Origin: Persicitalea sp963716085
GTDB lineage: Bacteria; Bacteroidota; Bacteroidia; Cytophagales; Spirosomataceae
NCBI GenBank assembly: GCA_963716085.1
Contig: OY970288.1
Coordinates: 1,736,001-1,800,000 of the forward strand
DNA length: 64,000 bases
Reading direction: 5' to 3'
Shown here: positions 20,305 to 29,268 of the stretch, piece by piece
Layout of the letters: every line of letters starts with the position of its first letter
Position numbering within the stretch: position 1 is the stretch's first letter
Notes under the pieces: model-generated
What the model saw: only the letters and a program-made list of their open reading frames with translations
Database searches by the model: none
Told to the model about the DNA's origin: nothing
Position numbers and translations under genes: made by a program

Positions 20305-21612
20305 ATGTCTGTCAAAAACCACAATCGCCGAGGCTTTCTTGCTTCAATCCCCTTGCTGGCCACTTCGTTACTCAGCCTGGATGCACTGGCCAGGTGCGGT
20401 TCTGACTCTAAATCCGATACAGGAAAACAAATCGTCCTCCGCTCCTCCTGGCAGACCGTCAACATCGGCGACATCGGCCACACGCCCGGCGTTCTGAACT
20501 TACTGGAAAAGTACTTGCCCGAGGTCGGGGTGCGCCTGTGGGCCAGCAACGTCGACAACGGAGTGCGCGAGATGCTATCGGCCCGCTTTCCAAAGGTGGA
20601 GATTTTTACCAACGCCGATCAAGCGGCCGTCGCCCGCGCCATGCGGGAGTGCGACTTCCTGCTCCACGGCTCCGGCCCCTCGCTGGTGGCCCGCAAAGAC
20701 GTGAAGCGCTGGAAAGACGAAACGGGCAAACCCTACGGAGTGTACGGCATCACCTTTCCCGGAGTGTATAGCGACGATCCGAAAGAGCTCGTGGAGGCAA
20801 ACCCGACTGATGTCGAACTGCTGAATGCCGCCGACTTTGCCTTTTTTCGTGATTCGATTTCGCTGGAATTGGCTAAAAAATCAGGGGTCAAAAATGCCGT
20901 GATGGAATTCTGTCCCGATGGTGCTTTCGCCGTGGACTTGCGAGACGACGAAGCGGCGGAGAACTTCATGAAGGAACACGGCTTGGAAGCGGGCCAATTC
21001 ATGTGCGTCATTCCCCGCAATCGGTTTACGCCCTGGTGGGAGGTTCCCAGTAAAAACCGGGCACTGGACGAGAAGAAAAACGCCCGCAACGAACTCATGC
21101 GCGACCGCGACAATGCCCCGCTGCGCGAAGCCATCGTCGCGGTCGTCCGCCAGACGCCCATGAAAATCCTGATTTGTCCCGAGGATGAAACCCAAGTCAA
21201 GCTCGGCAAGCAAATCCTGCTGGACAAACTACCCGAAGACGTGAAGGAAAAAGTCGTGTGGCGCGATCGCTACTGGCTCACCGACGAAGCCGTAAGTACC
21301 TATGTCCGTTCGGCGGGGATATTTGGCCTGGAAATGCACTCGCCCATCATGTGCCTGGGCAACGGCATCCCCGCCATTGTGGGCCGCTTCGCCGAGCAGA
21401 CCAGCAAGGGACTCATGTGGCGCGACATCGGGCTGGACGACTGGCTGTTTGACTTCGATAATGCGTCCGACATCGCCCGCTATGTTCCGGCGGTACTCGA
21501 CATGGCGCAGCATCCGGAAGCCGCCCGAAAAAAGGCGGCTCAGGGGCGGAAGAATGTGGCGCAGCGCCAAAAGGAAACGATGGGTGTTTTGGGGAAGAAA
21601 ATAGCCCTCTGA
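20305..21612 (+). CDS. Polysaccharide pyruvyltransferase-family protein with Tat signal
   Basis: 435 residues. The N-terminus NHNRRGFLASIPLLATSLLSL is a twin-arginine signal. The mature protein shows the pyruvyltransferase-family features: NIGDIGHTPGVLNLLEKYLP (residues 52-71), ECDFLLHGSGPSLVA, GKPYGVYGITF, and the GLEMHSPIMCLGNGIPAIVGRF segment near 345. Family enzymes add pyruvate ketals to sugars using PEP in the cytoplasm, so an exported member is unexpected and may have another activity on sulfated or pyruvylated glycans. First gene of the sulfatase locus. Confidence 0.78.
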   Translation: MSVKNHNRRGFLASIPLLATSLLSLDALARCGSDSKSDTGKQIVLRSSWQTVNIGDIGHTPGVLNLLEKYLPEVGVRLWASNVDNGVREMLSARFPKVEIFTNADQAAVARAMRECDFLLHGSGPSLVARKDVKRWKDETGKPYGVYGITFPGVYSDDPKELVEANPTDVELLNAADFAFFRDSISLELAKKSGVKNAVMEFCPDGAFAVDLRDDEAAENFMKEHGLEAGQFMCVIPRNRFTPWWEVPSKNRALDEKKNARNELMRDRDNAPLREAIVAVVRQTPMKILICPEDETQVKLGKQILLDKLPEDVKEKVVWRDRYWLTDEAVSTYVRSAGIFGLEMHSPIMCLGNGIPAIVGRFAEQTSKGLMWRDIGLDDWLFDFDNASDIARYVPAVLDMAQHPEAARKKAAQGRKNVAQRQKETMGVLGKKIAL

Positions 21613-21765
21613 GTATGAATTTTCAAAGGTTGTCAAGGCATCGTGCCGCGGTTGAGCGCCTGACATTGCCTACTTTTCGCACTTTCGAGAGTAGCCTCAG
21701 CGATTTTAGTCCTTAAAGAATTTACCGTAAGGACAACACCCACAACCACCAGCCTCCGTTTCCGT

Positions 21766-23283
21766 ATGTCAGTCAACCACACCAAATTCTCCCATTCCAA
21801 ACTACTGCGAGGAGACTTTGCATTCGCAGTCGCCCTACTTTCGCTTTGCATCGGCTCACCACCGAGCGCCGATGCCCAACCGCCCAAGCGCGATTATCTG
21901 TACTATGCCCGGACATTCGCCGACACGCTCCTGGCTACCGGATTGGATAAGTACGGCCCAAACGCCACGCCCATGTGGGCCGCCGTCATCGACGCGCGCG
22001 ACCGCAAAGTACCCATCCGGGGCGTGTCGGCTACCAATGGGGTGCGTGAATCTGACCGGGCCGTTGGCGGGTCAAACTATTACCACGATGTAATTACTTT
22101 GCAGGTATTCGATCAACTCACGAAACTTACGGGTGAGCGCAAGTACCAGGCGGCGGCCAAAGACTACTCCCGGGCGTTCCTGGAGCGGGCACAGCACCCC
22201 AAGACGGGCCTTTTGGGCTGGGGAGAGCATCTTTACTACAACTTTTATACCGATACCGTATCGGTTGCCGAAAGTCGGATGATCGACCAGATGGCTGGTT
22301 TTCAGATGCCCCACGAGCTGATTGAGTGGACGCCGCCCTGGCCGCGCCTGTGGGCAGCCGATCCGGCCCGCACCCGGCGGGCGATCGAGGGCCTGCAGTA
22401 CCATTTTACCGGTCCCGATCCGCAGACGAATCTGTTCAATCGTCACGCTATTTGGAACAAAACGCAGTACCAGAAGGTCATCATGCCCTGGATCAAGCAT
22501 ACCGCCCTGTACGCTTACTCCTACGCTTTCCTGTACCAGCAGACGGGCGATGAATCCTGGAAAGAAAAAAGTTGGCAAATCGGCACGATGTACTGGAACC
22601 TGCGAGACCGTCGCACCGATCTGGTGTTTGGCTGCCTGTATCACGCCACCGAACCCGAAGCGGGTAAAACTGCCAGTCTGAGCAACACGGCCCTGTACGC
22701 CTACTGGCTGTACAAAGCCGGAGAGCTGAGTAAGTCGGACGAGATGAAAAAGCAGGCTATTGCGCTGCTGGTGGCCTACGATAAATATGGCTGGAACGAA
22801 GAGCAGAAAAGTTATTACAGCGAGGTAAACCTGGACGGAAGTCCAATTAAAGGTGCAGAGTGGTCCACACCCTGGAAAGAAGGCTACGGTACATCCAGCT
22901 TGCTTACGCTCAGCCGAGTGGCGGCCTACATGGCGGCAAGGGGCGGAGCCGACGAGCTGACAGCTATTATCGAAAAATCTCTGACCGTAACCAACGGCAA
23001 ACCTTTACCCGCCCTGTATAGCGCCCAAAACCTGGGGGAAGCCATCAACGCCAACTTGGAAGGCTACGAACTGACCAAAAACAAGGAATACCTTGGACAA
23101 GCCCAGCGCTACGCTGATATGGCGATTGCCGATTTGTGGAAAGACGGCTTGTTCGTCCGAGAGAAAGACGATCCCTATTACGAGGCCAAGCTGGGGACGG
23201 GGGATCTGGTGTCGGGAATATTGCGGCTGCACGTGGCGCTCAGCGGAAAGGAAGGCGAAACCAAGGTGGATTGGAGTTTTTGA
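21766..23283 (+). CDS. Secreted alpha/alpha-toroid carbohydrate-active enzyme
   Basis: 505 residues with a signal peptide (residues 15-38, cut near ADA). The mature protein consists of repeated helix pairs (YYHDVITLQVFDQLTKLTG, LYAYSYAFLYQQTGDESW, YAYWLYKAGELSKSDEM) characteristic of alpha6/alpha6 barrels found in glycoside hydrolases and polysaccharide lyases. I cannot assign a CAZy family. Given the neighbours it probably acts on a sulfated polysaccharide in the periplasm. Spacing to the upstream gene is 153 bp. Confidence 0.7.
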   Translation: MSVNHTKFSHSKLLRGDFAFAVALLSLCIGSPPSADAQPPKRDYLYYARTFADTLLATGLDKYGPNATPMWAAVIDARDRKVPIRGVSATNGVRESDRAVGGSNYYHDVITLQVFDQLTKLTGERKYQAAAKDYSRAFLERAQHPKTGLLGWGEHLYYNFYTDTVSVAESRMIDQMAGFQMPHELIEWTPPWPRLWAADPARTRRAIEGLQYHFTGPDPQTNLFNRHAIWNKTQYQKVIMPWIKHTALYAYSYAFLYQQTGDESWKEKSWQIGTMYWNLRDRRTDLVFGCLYHATEPEAGKTASLSNTALYAYWLYKAGELSKSDEMKKQAIALLVAYDKYGWNEEQKSYYSEVNLDGSPIKGAEWSTPWKEGYGTSSLLTLSRVAAYMAARGGADELTAIIEKSLTVTNGKPLPALYSAQNLGEAINANLEGYELTKNKEYLGQAQRYADMAIADLWKDGLFVREKDDPYYEAKLGTGDLVSGILRLHVALSGKEGETKVDWSF

Positions 23284-23372
23284 GCGATGCACCTAGGGGT
23301 GGATACCTCACCGGGAGCCTCACAAAAGCCATTTCTATCAAACCACATTTTTAACTTTCAAACAACCCTTCC

Positions 23373-24938
23373 ATGAAAGCCAAAGCGATCTACCTCGCGG
23401 TGTCCCTGTCGTTTTTTGTTCAGGCCAGTAGTTTTTCGCAAAAAAGCAGCCTGCCGAATATCGTCTACATCCTGGCCGACGACCTGGGGATTGGCGATGT
23501 ATCGGCGTTCAATCCGCAGTCTAAGCTTCACACGGTTCACATCGACCGGCTTAGTCGCGACGGCATAAAATTTACTGACGCCCACACGAGTTCGGCCGTT
23601 TGCACGCCCACGCGCTACGGCATCCTGACCGGACGGTACAATTGGCGGTCGCGGCTGAAAAGCTCCGTACTCAGCGGCTTTTCCAAATCGCTGATCGAAC
23701 CCGAAAGAACGACGGTGGCCAAAATGTTGCAGGGCAAAGGGTACAAAACCGCGTTCGTGGGGAAGTGGCACCTGGGCTGGGACTGGCAGTTTACGTCCGA
23801 CGAACAGAACTTGAACAGCCTGAACGTCCACCCCACGGTCGATTACGCCAAGCCGCTGACGTTCGGCCCCAACGACCTGGGCTTCGACTACGCTTACGGC
23901 ATCGCGGGGTCGCTGGACATGGCCCCCTACGTGTACGTCGAAAACGGCAGATCGACCACCATCCCTACCGACACCACCCTTTCGGTGGACGATAAGGGTT
24001 TTTGGCGCAAAGGCGTCACGGGCTCCGACTTCAAGCACGCCGATGTGCTGGACCATCTGCAAGCCAAGTCGGTAGCCTTCATCGAGCAGCACGCCAACAA
24101 GGCCGAACCCTTTTTTCTTTATTTCGCCCTGCCCGCCCCCCATACCCCGATCCTTCCCAAATCCGAGTTTCTGGGCAAGAGCAACACCAATTTTTACGGC
24201 GATTTCGTGCTGCAGGTCGATGACCTGGTCGGGCGCATCGAAGCGACGCTCAAAGCGCGGGGCATCAGCGACAATACCATGATTATTTTTACCAGCGACA
24301 ACGGCTGCTCCCCTAAGGCCAACTTCGCGGAGCTGGCGCAGGTCGCCCACGACCCGAGCCACATTTACCGGGGCCACAAGGCGGACATATACGAAGGAGG
24401 ACACCGGGTGCCGTTCGTGGTGAAGTGGCCGCAACGGGTCAGGCCCGGCACCCAGTCCGACGCTACGATTTGCACGACCGATTTTTTTGCCACGGCGGCC
24501 GAGATTGCGGGCTTTGACCTCCCTGATCACATGGGGGAGGACAGCTTCAGCATGCTGCCCCTGCTGGAAAATGCCTCGCGTAGTAATTTTAAGCGGGAAG
24601 CCACGGTACACCATTCCATCGAGGGTCGTTTTGCCATCCGCAAGGAGAACTGGAAGCTGATCGTCTGGCCCGGCTCCGGCGGATGGAGTTTCCCTAACAA
24701 AAGTAAAGACCTGGAAGGATTGCCGAAGTACCAGCTTTACGATTTGCAAAAGGACCCCGGCGAGACAAAAAACCTTATTGCCCAGAATCCCGCCATAGCG
24801 ACGGAACTGGAAAACCTGTTGAAAAAGTACGTCGAAGAGGGCCGAAGCCGACCGGGAAAAACCCAGAAGAATGACTTCGTACAGCAATGGGATCAACTGG
24901 ACTGGATGGACGCGAAACCGTCGCGTTCGAGTAGGTGA
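23373..24938 (+). CDS. Formylglycine-dependent sulfatase 1
   Basis: 521 residues with a Sec signal (1-22). The sulfatase core starts PNIVYILADDLGIGD (metal-binding Asp pair at 36-37). The signature VCTPTRYGILTGRY carries Cys77, which is converted to formylglycine (CxPxR type). The HPxVDYAKPL, VGKWHLGW and FTSDNGC motifs complete the active site. It removes sulfate esters from glycans in the periplasm. An anaerobic or FGE-type maturase is needed and is not in this window. Followed by a palindromic repeat and an IS. Confidence 0.93.
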   Translation: MKAKAIYLAVSLSFFVQASSFSQKSSLPNIVYILADDLGIGDVSAFNPQSKLHTVHIDRLSRDGIKFTDAHTSSAVCTPTRYGILTGRYNWRSRLKSSVLSGFSKSLIEPERTTVAKMLQGKGYKTAFVGKWHLGWDWQFTSDEQNLNSLNVHPTVDYAKPLTFGPNDLGFDYAYGIAGSLDMAPYVYVENGRSTTIPTDTTLSVDDKGFWRKGVTGSDFKHADVLDHLQAKSVAFIEQHANKAEPFFLYFALPAPHTPILPKSEFLGKSNTNFYGDFVLQVDDLVGRIEATLKARGISDNTMIIFTSDNGCSPKANFAELAQVAHDPSHIYRGHKADIYEGGHRVPFVVKWPQRVRPGTQSDATICTTDFFATAAEIAGFDLPDHMGEDSFSMLPLLENASRSNFKREATVHHSIEGRFAIRKENWKLIVWPGSGGWSFPNKSKDLEGLPKYQLYDLQKDPGETKNLIAQNPAIATELENLLKKYVEEGRSRPGKTQKNDFVQQWDQLDWMDAKPSRSSR

Positions 24939-25002
24939 GTCAAGATTTTTATTAACTGTAGGTCCATCCGGGGCAATTGCCTCATGGCTTCATTTAATCT
25001 TG

Positions 25003-25176
25003 GGACTTTCGCTTGTCGACTTGAATGCGATCCCGTTAGGGATCAAATGTGGGTAGAAAAGTGCTTTCATGGTCGATTATTATGTCCCATACGGGACATG
25101 ACCCGCTGACGAATCGGCTTTTTCTACCCACATCCTGTGCCTAACGGCACAATTTTCTCAACCGAAGCGAAAGTCC
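25003..25176. repeat. Nested palindromic intergenic element
   Basis: Outer arms GGACTTTCGCTT (25003-25014) and AAGCGAAAGTCC (25165-25176) enclose inner arms TGTGGGTAGAAAAG and CTTTTTCTACCCACA and three small hairpins (GATCCCGTTAGGGATC, ATGTCCCATACGGGACAT, GTGCCTAACGGCAC). The whole folds into a branched cruciform-like structure. The IS target duplication begins at the next base. Confidence 0.75.
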
Positions 25177-25186
25177 TAAATCTATA
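25177..25186. repeat. Target-site duplication, left copy
   Basis: TAAATCTATA, identical to 26425-26434 on the other side of the IS. Confidence 0.85.
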
Positions 25187-26424
25187 CAGGGCTTTCTTAT
25201 AAAACCATTTGTTGAGTCAGAAACCGAACCAAGATATTGAAATTGTCGGCAAACTCATCAATTTGAGCAGCCATATTCTTAGGCTTCGTTCGCTTCAACA
25301 AGTTGACTACCAGCGTCCTGAGGCTACTCATCATTTGGCTAACAGGCTGGCTCTTCGTTCTCAGCCCATCCTCGGCCAGTGTGACGTCCCGGTAGTGGTG
25401 CGTTACTTCGAGAAGCCAATGCCGACGGATGGCGTCAAAAAGCTCATCGGCCTCAGCCTGGTTGGCGGGACGGGCGTTGGTGACGTAACGGCACGTTTCC
25501 TGGCTCACCTGGCTGCCATCCAGGCTGCTGCGGGTGCGGCTAACTTCGATACAAGACCCCATGCCGACCTTGCGCCAGCGGGAAGCCAGCGCGTCGGGCT
25601 GCAAATCGTAGCATGCGTAGCTTCGCTGGTCGACCCGGCCGTGGCCACGTTCCGGCTCGTCGGCCCGTTCGTAGGACGCCTTGCTGGTCAGGCTGTTGCA
25701 AAGGCAGTATCTGTACAGGTGCTTCTGGTTGGACTTGAGGCCGATCAGGTAGACCCCCTGGGCCTTGTGGATGGCCCCGGTCGCCCTGGGGGTTAGGTGG
25801 AGGGCATCCAGAGTGACCTTTTGACTGCACAACCCGCTCTCATTCAGCAGTTGCAGAACGGCCGGCCGCTCGCTTTCCTTTATGCCGTTGTAGTAGGTCT
25901 GGGCCACGACTTGCCCCGAGTCGTGGGCTTGGGCCGAGACGCACGCCTCGCCCCGTTTGTGGCCTGGCAAAATGCTGCCCCGCAACTCTTTGCCATCGAA
26001 AGTGAACCAGCGCTTGGCCTCCTGACTCAGAACCAACCCGGACCAATCGAAAAGCAGCCGCGCGAATGTCGCGCCATCGACCTGGGCAAGCAGCAGCGGC
26101 AGTTGAGCGCGGGAAATCGCCTTTTCGGGCCTGAACTGAACCGCCACACAGAGTGCCTCAAAATGGTTGACCATGTGCCGATGCAGACCGGAGAGCTTGC
26201 CATCTCTGCCGCTGAACATAGCCAGGATTAAGCCTGTGAGAACGAATGCCATATCGTGTTTTAATCCCCGGTTGTCACGCCCATCCAGGCAGGGTGTTTG
26301 CCGAAGTAGTTCGAAAAAAGTCGTAGTTTTAGCCGGGCTTGGCGAAGTGGTCATGTTTTTGTAGTCTAGTTAACCACAAAGATAGGCTAACTAAGCCTTG
26401 CCCATTTTTTATAAGAAAGCCCTG
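25187..26424 (-). mobile_element. Complete ISAs1-family insertion sequence
   Basis: 1238 bp bounded by perfect 18-bp inverted repeats CAGGGCTTTCTTATAAAA (25187-25204 and the complement at 26407-26424) and flanked by a 10-bp direct duplication. One intact transposase gene fills it. It separates the two sulfatase genes; the right end lies 12 bp before the second sulfatase ATG, the duplication included. Confidence 0.92.
25197..26354 (-). CDS. ISAs1-family DDE transposase
   Basis: 385 residues. The N-terminal DDE_Tnp_1-associated region contains DNRGLKHDMAFVLTGLILAMFSGRDG. The catalytic core has FDGKELRGS (first Asp near 120), TLDALHLTPRATGAI (second Asp near 181) and HWLLEVTHHYRDVTLAEDGLRTK (Glu near 310). 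All three catalytic residues and both IS ends are intact, so the element is probably active. The -7 promoter box TATCTTTG is at 26384-26377 on this strand. Confidence 0.92.
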   Translation of the reverse strand: MTTSPSPAKTTTFFELLRQTPCLDGRDNRGLKHDMAFVLTGLILAMFSGRDGKLSGLHRHMVNHFEALCVAVQFRPEKAISRAQLPLLLAQVDGATFARLLFDWSGLVLSQEAKRWFTFDGKELRGSILPGHKRGEACVSAQAHDSGQVVAQTYYNGIKESERPAVLQLLNESGLCSQKVTLDALHLTPRATGAIHKAQGVYLIGLKSNQKHLYRYCLCNSLTSKASYERADEPERGHGRVDQRSYACYDLQPDALASRWRKVGMGSCIEVSRTRSSLDGSQVSQETCRYVTNARPANQAEADELFDAIRRHWLLEVTHHYRDVTLAEDGLRTKSQPVSQMMSSLRTLVVNLLKRTKPKNMAAQIDEFADNFNILVRFLTQQMVL

Positions 26425-26434
26425 TAAATCTATA
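26425..26434. repeat. Target-site duplication, right copy
   Basis: TAAATCTATA, two bases before the ATG of sulfatase 2. Confidence 0.85.
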
Positions 26435-26436
26435 TT

Positions 26437-27804
26437 ATGAGAACCCTGTTGAAATTAGTTTCGGCGTTAGCCACAGGTATCGCCCTGCTACCCCAAGTCG
26501 CCGTTTTCGCCCAAGCCACGCCGGATAAACCTAACGTGATCGTCATCTTCACCGACGACCAGGGCTCCCTGGACATGAACTGCTATGGCTCCGCAGACCT
26601 CCATACGCCCAACATGGATGCGCTGGCGGCTTCGGGCGTTCGCTTTACGCAATTCTACGCGGCCGCGCCGGTCTGCTCGCCTTCGCGGGCCGGACTGCTT
26701 ACCGGGAAAAATCCCCTGCGGGCTGGGCTGACGGGTAATGTACCCGCCAACCGACTGGAACGCGGAGCGGGCCTACCGACCGAACAGGTGACGATCGCCG
26801 AAGTGTTGAAATCGGCGGGCTACCGAACGGCCCAGATTGGCAAATGGCATCTCGGTAACGCACCGGAGGAACAGCCCAACGGACAGGGGTTCGACTACTC
26901 CTTCGGTCATTTGGTAGGTTGCATTGATAATTACAGCCATTACTTCTTCTGGGATGGCCCGAACCGTCACGATTTGTGGCGCAACGGGAAAGAGGTGTGG
27001 CACAACGGAGCGTTTTTTCCCGATCTGACAGTGAAGGAGGTCAATCATTTTGTTCAGGAAAATCAATCCCAGCCCTTCTTTATTTACTGGGCGTTGAACC
27101 TGCCTCACTATCCCTACCAGGGTGAGCAGAAATGGCTGGAAAAGTACGCCGACCTGCCGAGTCCGCGCAAGGAGTACGCGGCGTTTTTGTCGACAATGGA
27201 CGAAAAAATAGGGCAGGTGCTGGCTAACCTGGATCGGTTGGGGTTAAGGGAAAATACCTTGATCGTTTTTCAGTCCGATCACGGTCACTCGCGGGAAGAG
27301 CGCGCCTTTTTTGGCGGAGGGAACGCCGGGCCCTACCGGGGGGCGAAGTTCAGCCTGTTCGAGGGCGGACTGCGGATTCCGGCCATCGTGAGCTTGCCGG
27401 GCAAGATACCTCGGGGCAAAGTCAGCGGCCAGATCGCGACGGGCATGGACTGGCTACCGACGATCGCGGAACTCTGCGGTGCCAAACTACCCAAGACCAA
27501 ACTCGACGGCAAGAGCCTGGTGCCAATGCTCACAAAGGGCGAAAAATCGCCGCACGAAATGGTGCATTGGCAGCACCAGAAGAGGGAGAACGGCAGCTGG
27601 GCCGTTCGGTCGGGAGATTGGAAACTGCTGGGCAATCCGTTGGACCCCAATCGCCCCGATGCTTTGTCGGCGGCCGATTCGCTGTTCCTGGTCAACCTGC
27701 GGGAGGATTTATCCGAAACCACCAACTTGGCGGCTCGGTACCCCGAGAAGGTCGAAGCCCTCAGAAAACTCCACGAGACCTGGCTGGCCGATGTTTTGAA
27801 ATAA
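26437..27804 (+). CDS. Formylglycine-dependent sulfatase 2
   Basis: 455 residues with a signal peptide (1-26). PNVIVIFTDDQGSLD gives the metal Asp pair and VCSPSRAGLLTGKNPLR carries Cys80 of the CxPxR signature. GKWHLGN and VFQSDHGHSREER follow in the expected order. It belongs to the same enzyme class as the sulfatase at 23373 but to a different subfamily. Its native upstream region was replaced by the IS immediately before the start, so expression now depends on IS-borne or read-through transcription. Confidence 0.92.
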   Translation: MRTLLKLVSALATGIALLPQVAVFAQATPDKPNVIVIFTDDQGSLDMNCYGSADLHTPNMDALAASGVRFTQFYAAAPVCSPSRAGLLTGKNPLRAGLTGNVPANRLERGAGLPTEQVTIAEVLKSAGYRTAQIGKWHLGNAPEEQPNGQGFDYSFGHLVGCIDNYSHYFFWDGPNRHDLWRNGKEVWHNGAFFPDLTVKEVNHFVQENQSQPFFIYWALNLPHYPYQGEQKWLEKYADLPSPRKEYAAFLSTMDEKIGQVLANLDRLGLRENTLIVFQSDHGHSREERAFFGGGNAGPYRGAKFSLFEGGLRIPAIVSLPGKIPRGKVSGQIATGMDWLPTIAELCGAKLPKTKLDGKSLVPMLTKGEKSPHEMVHWQHQKRENGSWAVRSGDWKLLGNPLDPNRPDALSAADSLFLVNLREDLSETTNLAARYPEKVEALRKLHETWLADVLK

Positions 27805-27848
27805 ATCGGGAGTCCTAAAAAACATCCTGTTTTACCTTATCTTTTACC

Positions 27849-29237
27849 ATGAAAAAATCACGTTGGGTGGCGGGAACCGTGCTCGCTTTAGCTTTGGTCG
27901 GCTTCAATTTTATGCAGGAAAAAGAAGACGGCACCCCGATCCTCCACCGAAAAGTATCCATTCCCCAAGCCTTCCTGACTACCACCGACGGCCTCACCTA
28001 CGGCGGCGACATCCGCCTGGGCGACCTGACCAACGACGGCAAAGCGGACTTCCTCGTCTACCGGACCGCTAACTCCGTCGACGGCGGGGCCGTGCAGCCG
28101 TGCTTTCTCGGCGCTTTCGACCAAGAGGGAAAGGTACTGTGGCAGAAAGGGGAGGGCGGCTTGCAGCCCAACCGCCCCGGCCCGGTGGCTGTTTTCGATA
28201 TTGACGGCGACGGGAAGAACGAAGTCATTACTTTTTTTGTGGAAAAAGGAAAAACCGTCACGCCGCAAAGTATGGCCAATGTCACGGTACAAATCCTGGA
28301 CGGAAGCAACGGGCGCGTGAAGCGGCAGGCCAGTCCGCCGGAGTTGACCTCCAGCGAAGGCGAAGGCCCCAACTGGGTGCATCAACGCATCCTCATCGCC
28401 AACCTGCGCGGGACGGCCACGCCGCAGGATTTCATCATTAAGTTAGGCAAGAAAATCATCGCCTTCGACGACCGGTTGGCGGTGCTCTGGACTTACGAAA
28501 ACCAATGGGACGAGTACGCCAACTGCCCCGCCTACGTCCCCACCGTGGGCGACATGGACAACGATGGCCGCGACGAGATCAACGGCGGCTACTACGTGTT
28601 GAACGCCGACGGAAAGCCGCTTTGGGAAAAGAAACTGGGCAAAAATATGGATGCCGTGGTTATCGACTACTGGGACGATCCGAAGAAAAAGCGGGCGTTC
28701 TGCTCGGGCTTCGGCCACGTGATGGATGAGAAGGGCGGGGTTGTCTTGAGTCTGGGTGAGTCGGTGGTGCCGCACGGCCAGGAACTGCGGGTGGCTCATT
28801 TTGACGACACCACGCCCGGTCCGCAGATGATGATCCGCTACAACGGCCACAGCCGCGATGTGATGCTGGTGGGGCTGGAAGGACAGGTGATCCGCAGGTT
28901 CAAAGTGAACGAGTCGCCCAACAACACGGGCATGGATGCGATTTATTGGAACGGGGCGAATCGTGCCGCGCACCTCTACAACGGGGGCGCACTTTGGAGC
29001 GGGAAAGGTACTTTGGCCCACCAATTCCCCGAACTACCCGCCGTTCAGGGCAACTTTCGGCAAGGCTGGTACCACGGTGTCCCGGCTAATGTGACGGGCG
29101 ACGACCGGGAAGAAGCCGTGCTGTACAATCCCTGGGATCGCTACGTGTTTGTTTACACGCCCGCACCTTTCGATAAAAAGGCTTTTGGCCGGTACCAGCC
29201 CGGTGCCAGGCAGTACAACGTGCGACTCCTGGACTGA
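27849..29237 (+). CDS. Secreted beta-propeller protein, rhamnogalacturonan-lyase-like
   Basis: 462 residues with an N-terminal signal or anchor (6-20). Repeated blades contain FG-GAP-like calcium loops: GDLTNDGKADFLVY, FDIDGDGKNEVITFF, GDMDNDGRDEINGGYY and NVTGDDREEAVLYNPW. The length and propeller layout resemble the catalytic domain of PL11 rhamnogalacturonan lyases, but I cannot confirm the catalytic residues, so a non-enzymatic binding propeller is possible. Last gene of the locus; 44 bp after sulfatase 2. Confidence 0.65.
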   Translation: MKKSRWVAGTVLALALVGFNFMQEKEDGTPILHRKVSIPQAFLTTTDGLTYGGDIRLGDLTNDGKADFLVYRTANSVDGGAVQPCFLGAFDQEGKVLWQKGEGGLQPNRPGPVAVFDIDGDGKNEVITFFVEKGKTVTPQSMANVTVQILDGSNGRVKRQASPPELTSSEGEGPNWVHQRILIANLRGTATPQDFIIKLGKKIIAFDDRLAVLWTYENQWDEYANCPAYVPTVGDMDNDGRDEINGGYYVLNADGKPLWEKKLGKNMDAVVIDYWDDPKKKRAFCSGFGHVMDEKGGVVLSLGESVVPHGQELRVAHFDDTTPGPQMMIRYNGHSRDVMLVGLEGQVIRRFKVNESPNNTGMDAIYWNGANRAAHLYNGGALWSGKGTLAHQFPELPAVQGNFRQGWYHGVPANVTGDDREEAVLYNPWDRYVFVYTPAPFDKKAFGRYQPGARQYNVRLLD

Positions 29238-29268
29238 TAAGGTGACGCAGTTTTTGCCAGATCCTCAC

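Noticed and set aside
23358..24896. A 512-codon open frame on the minus strand
   Set aside because: Antisense to sulfatase 1, whose active-site motifs are intact; no domain is recognisable in the shadow.
25003..25176. Palindromic element as part of the IS
   Set aside because: The IS ends are fixed by 18-bp inverted repeats and a 10-bp target duplication; the palindrome lies outside them.
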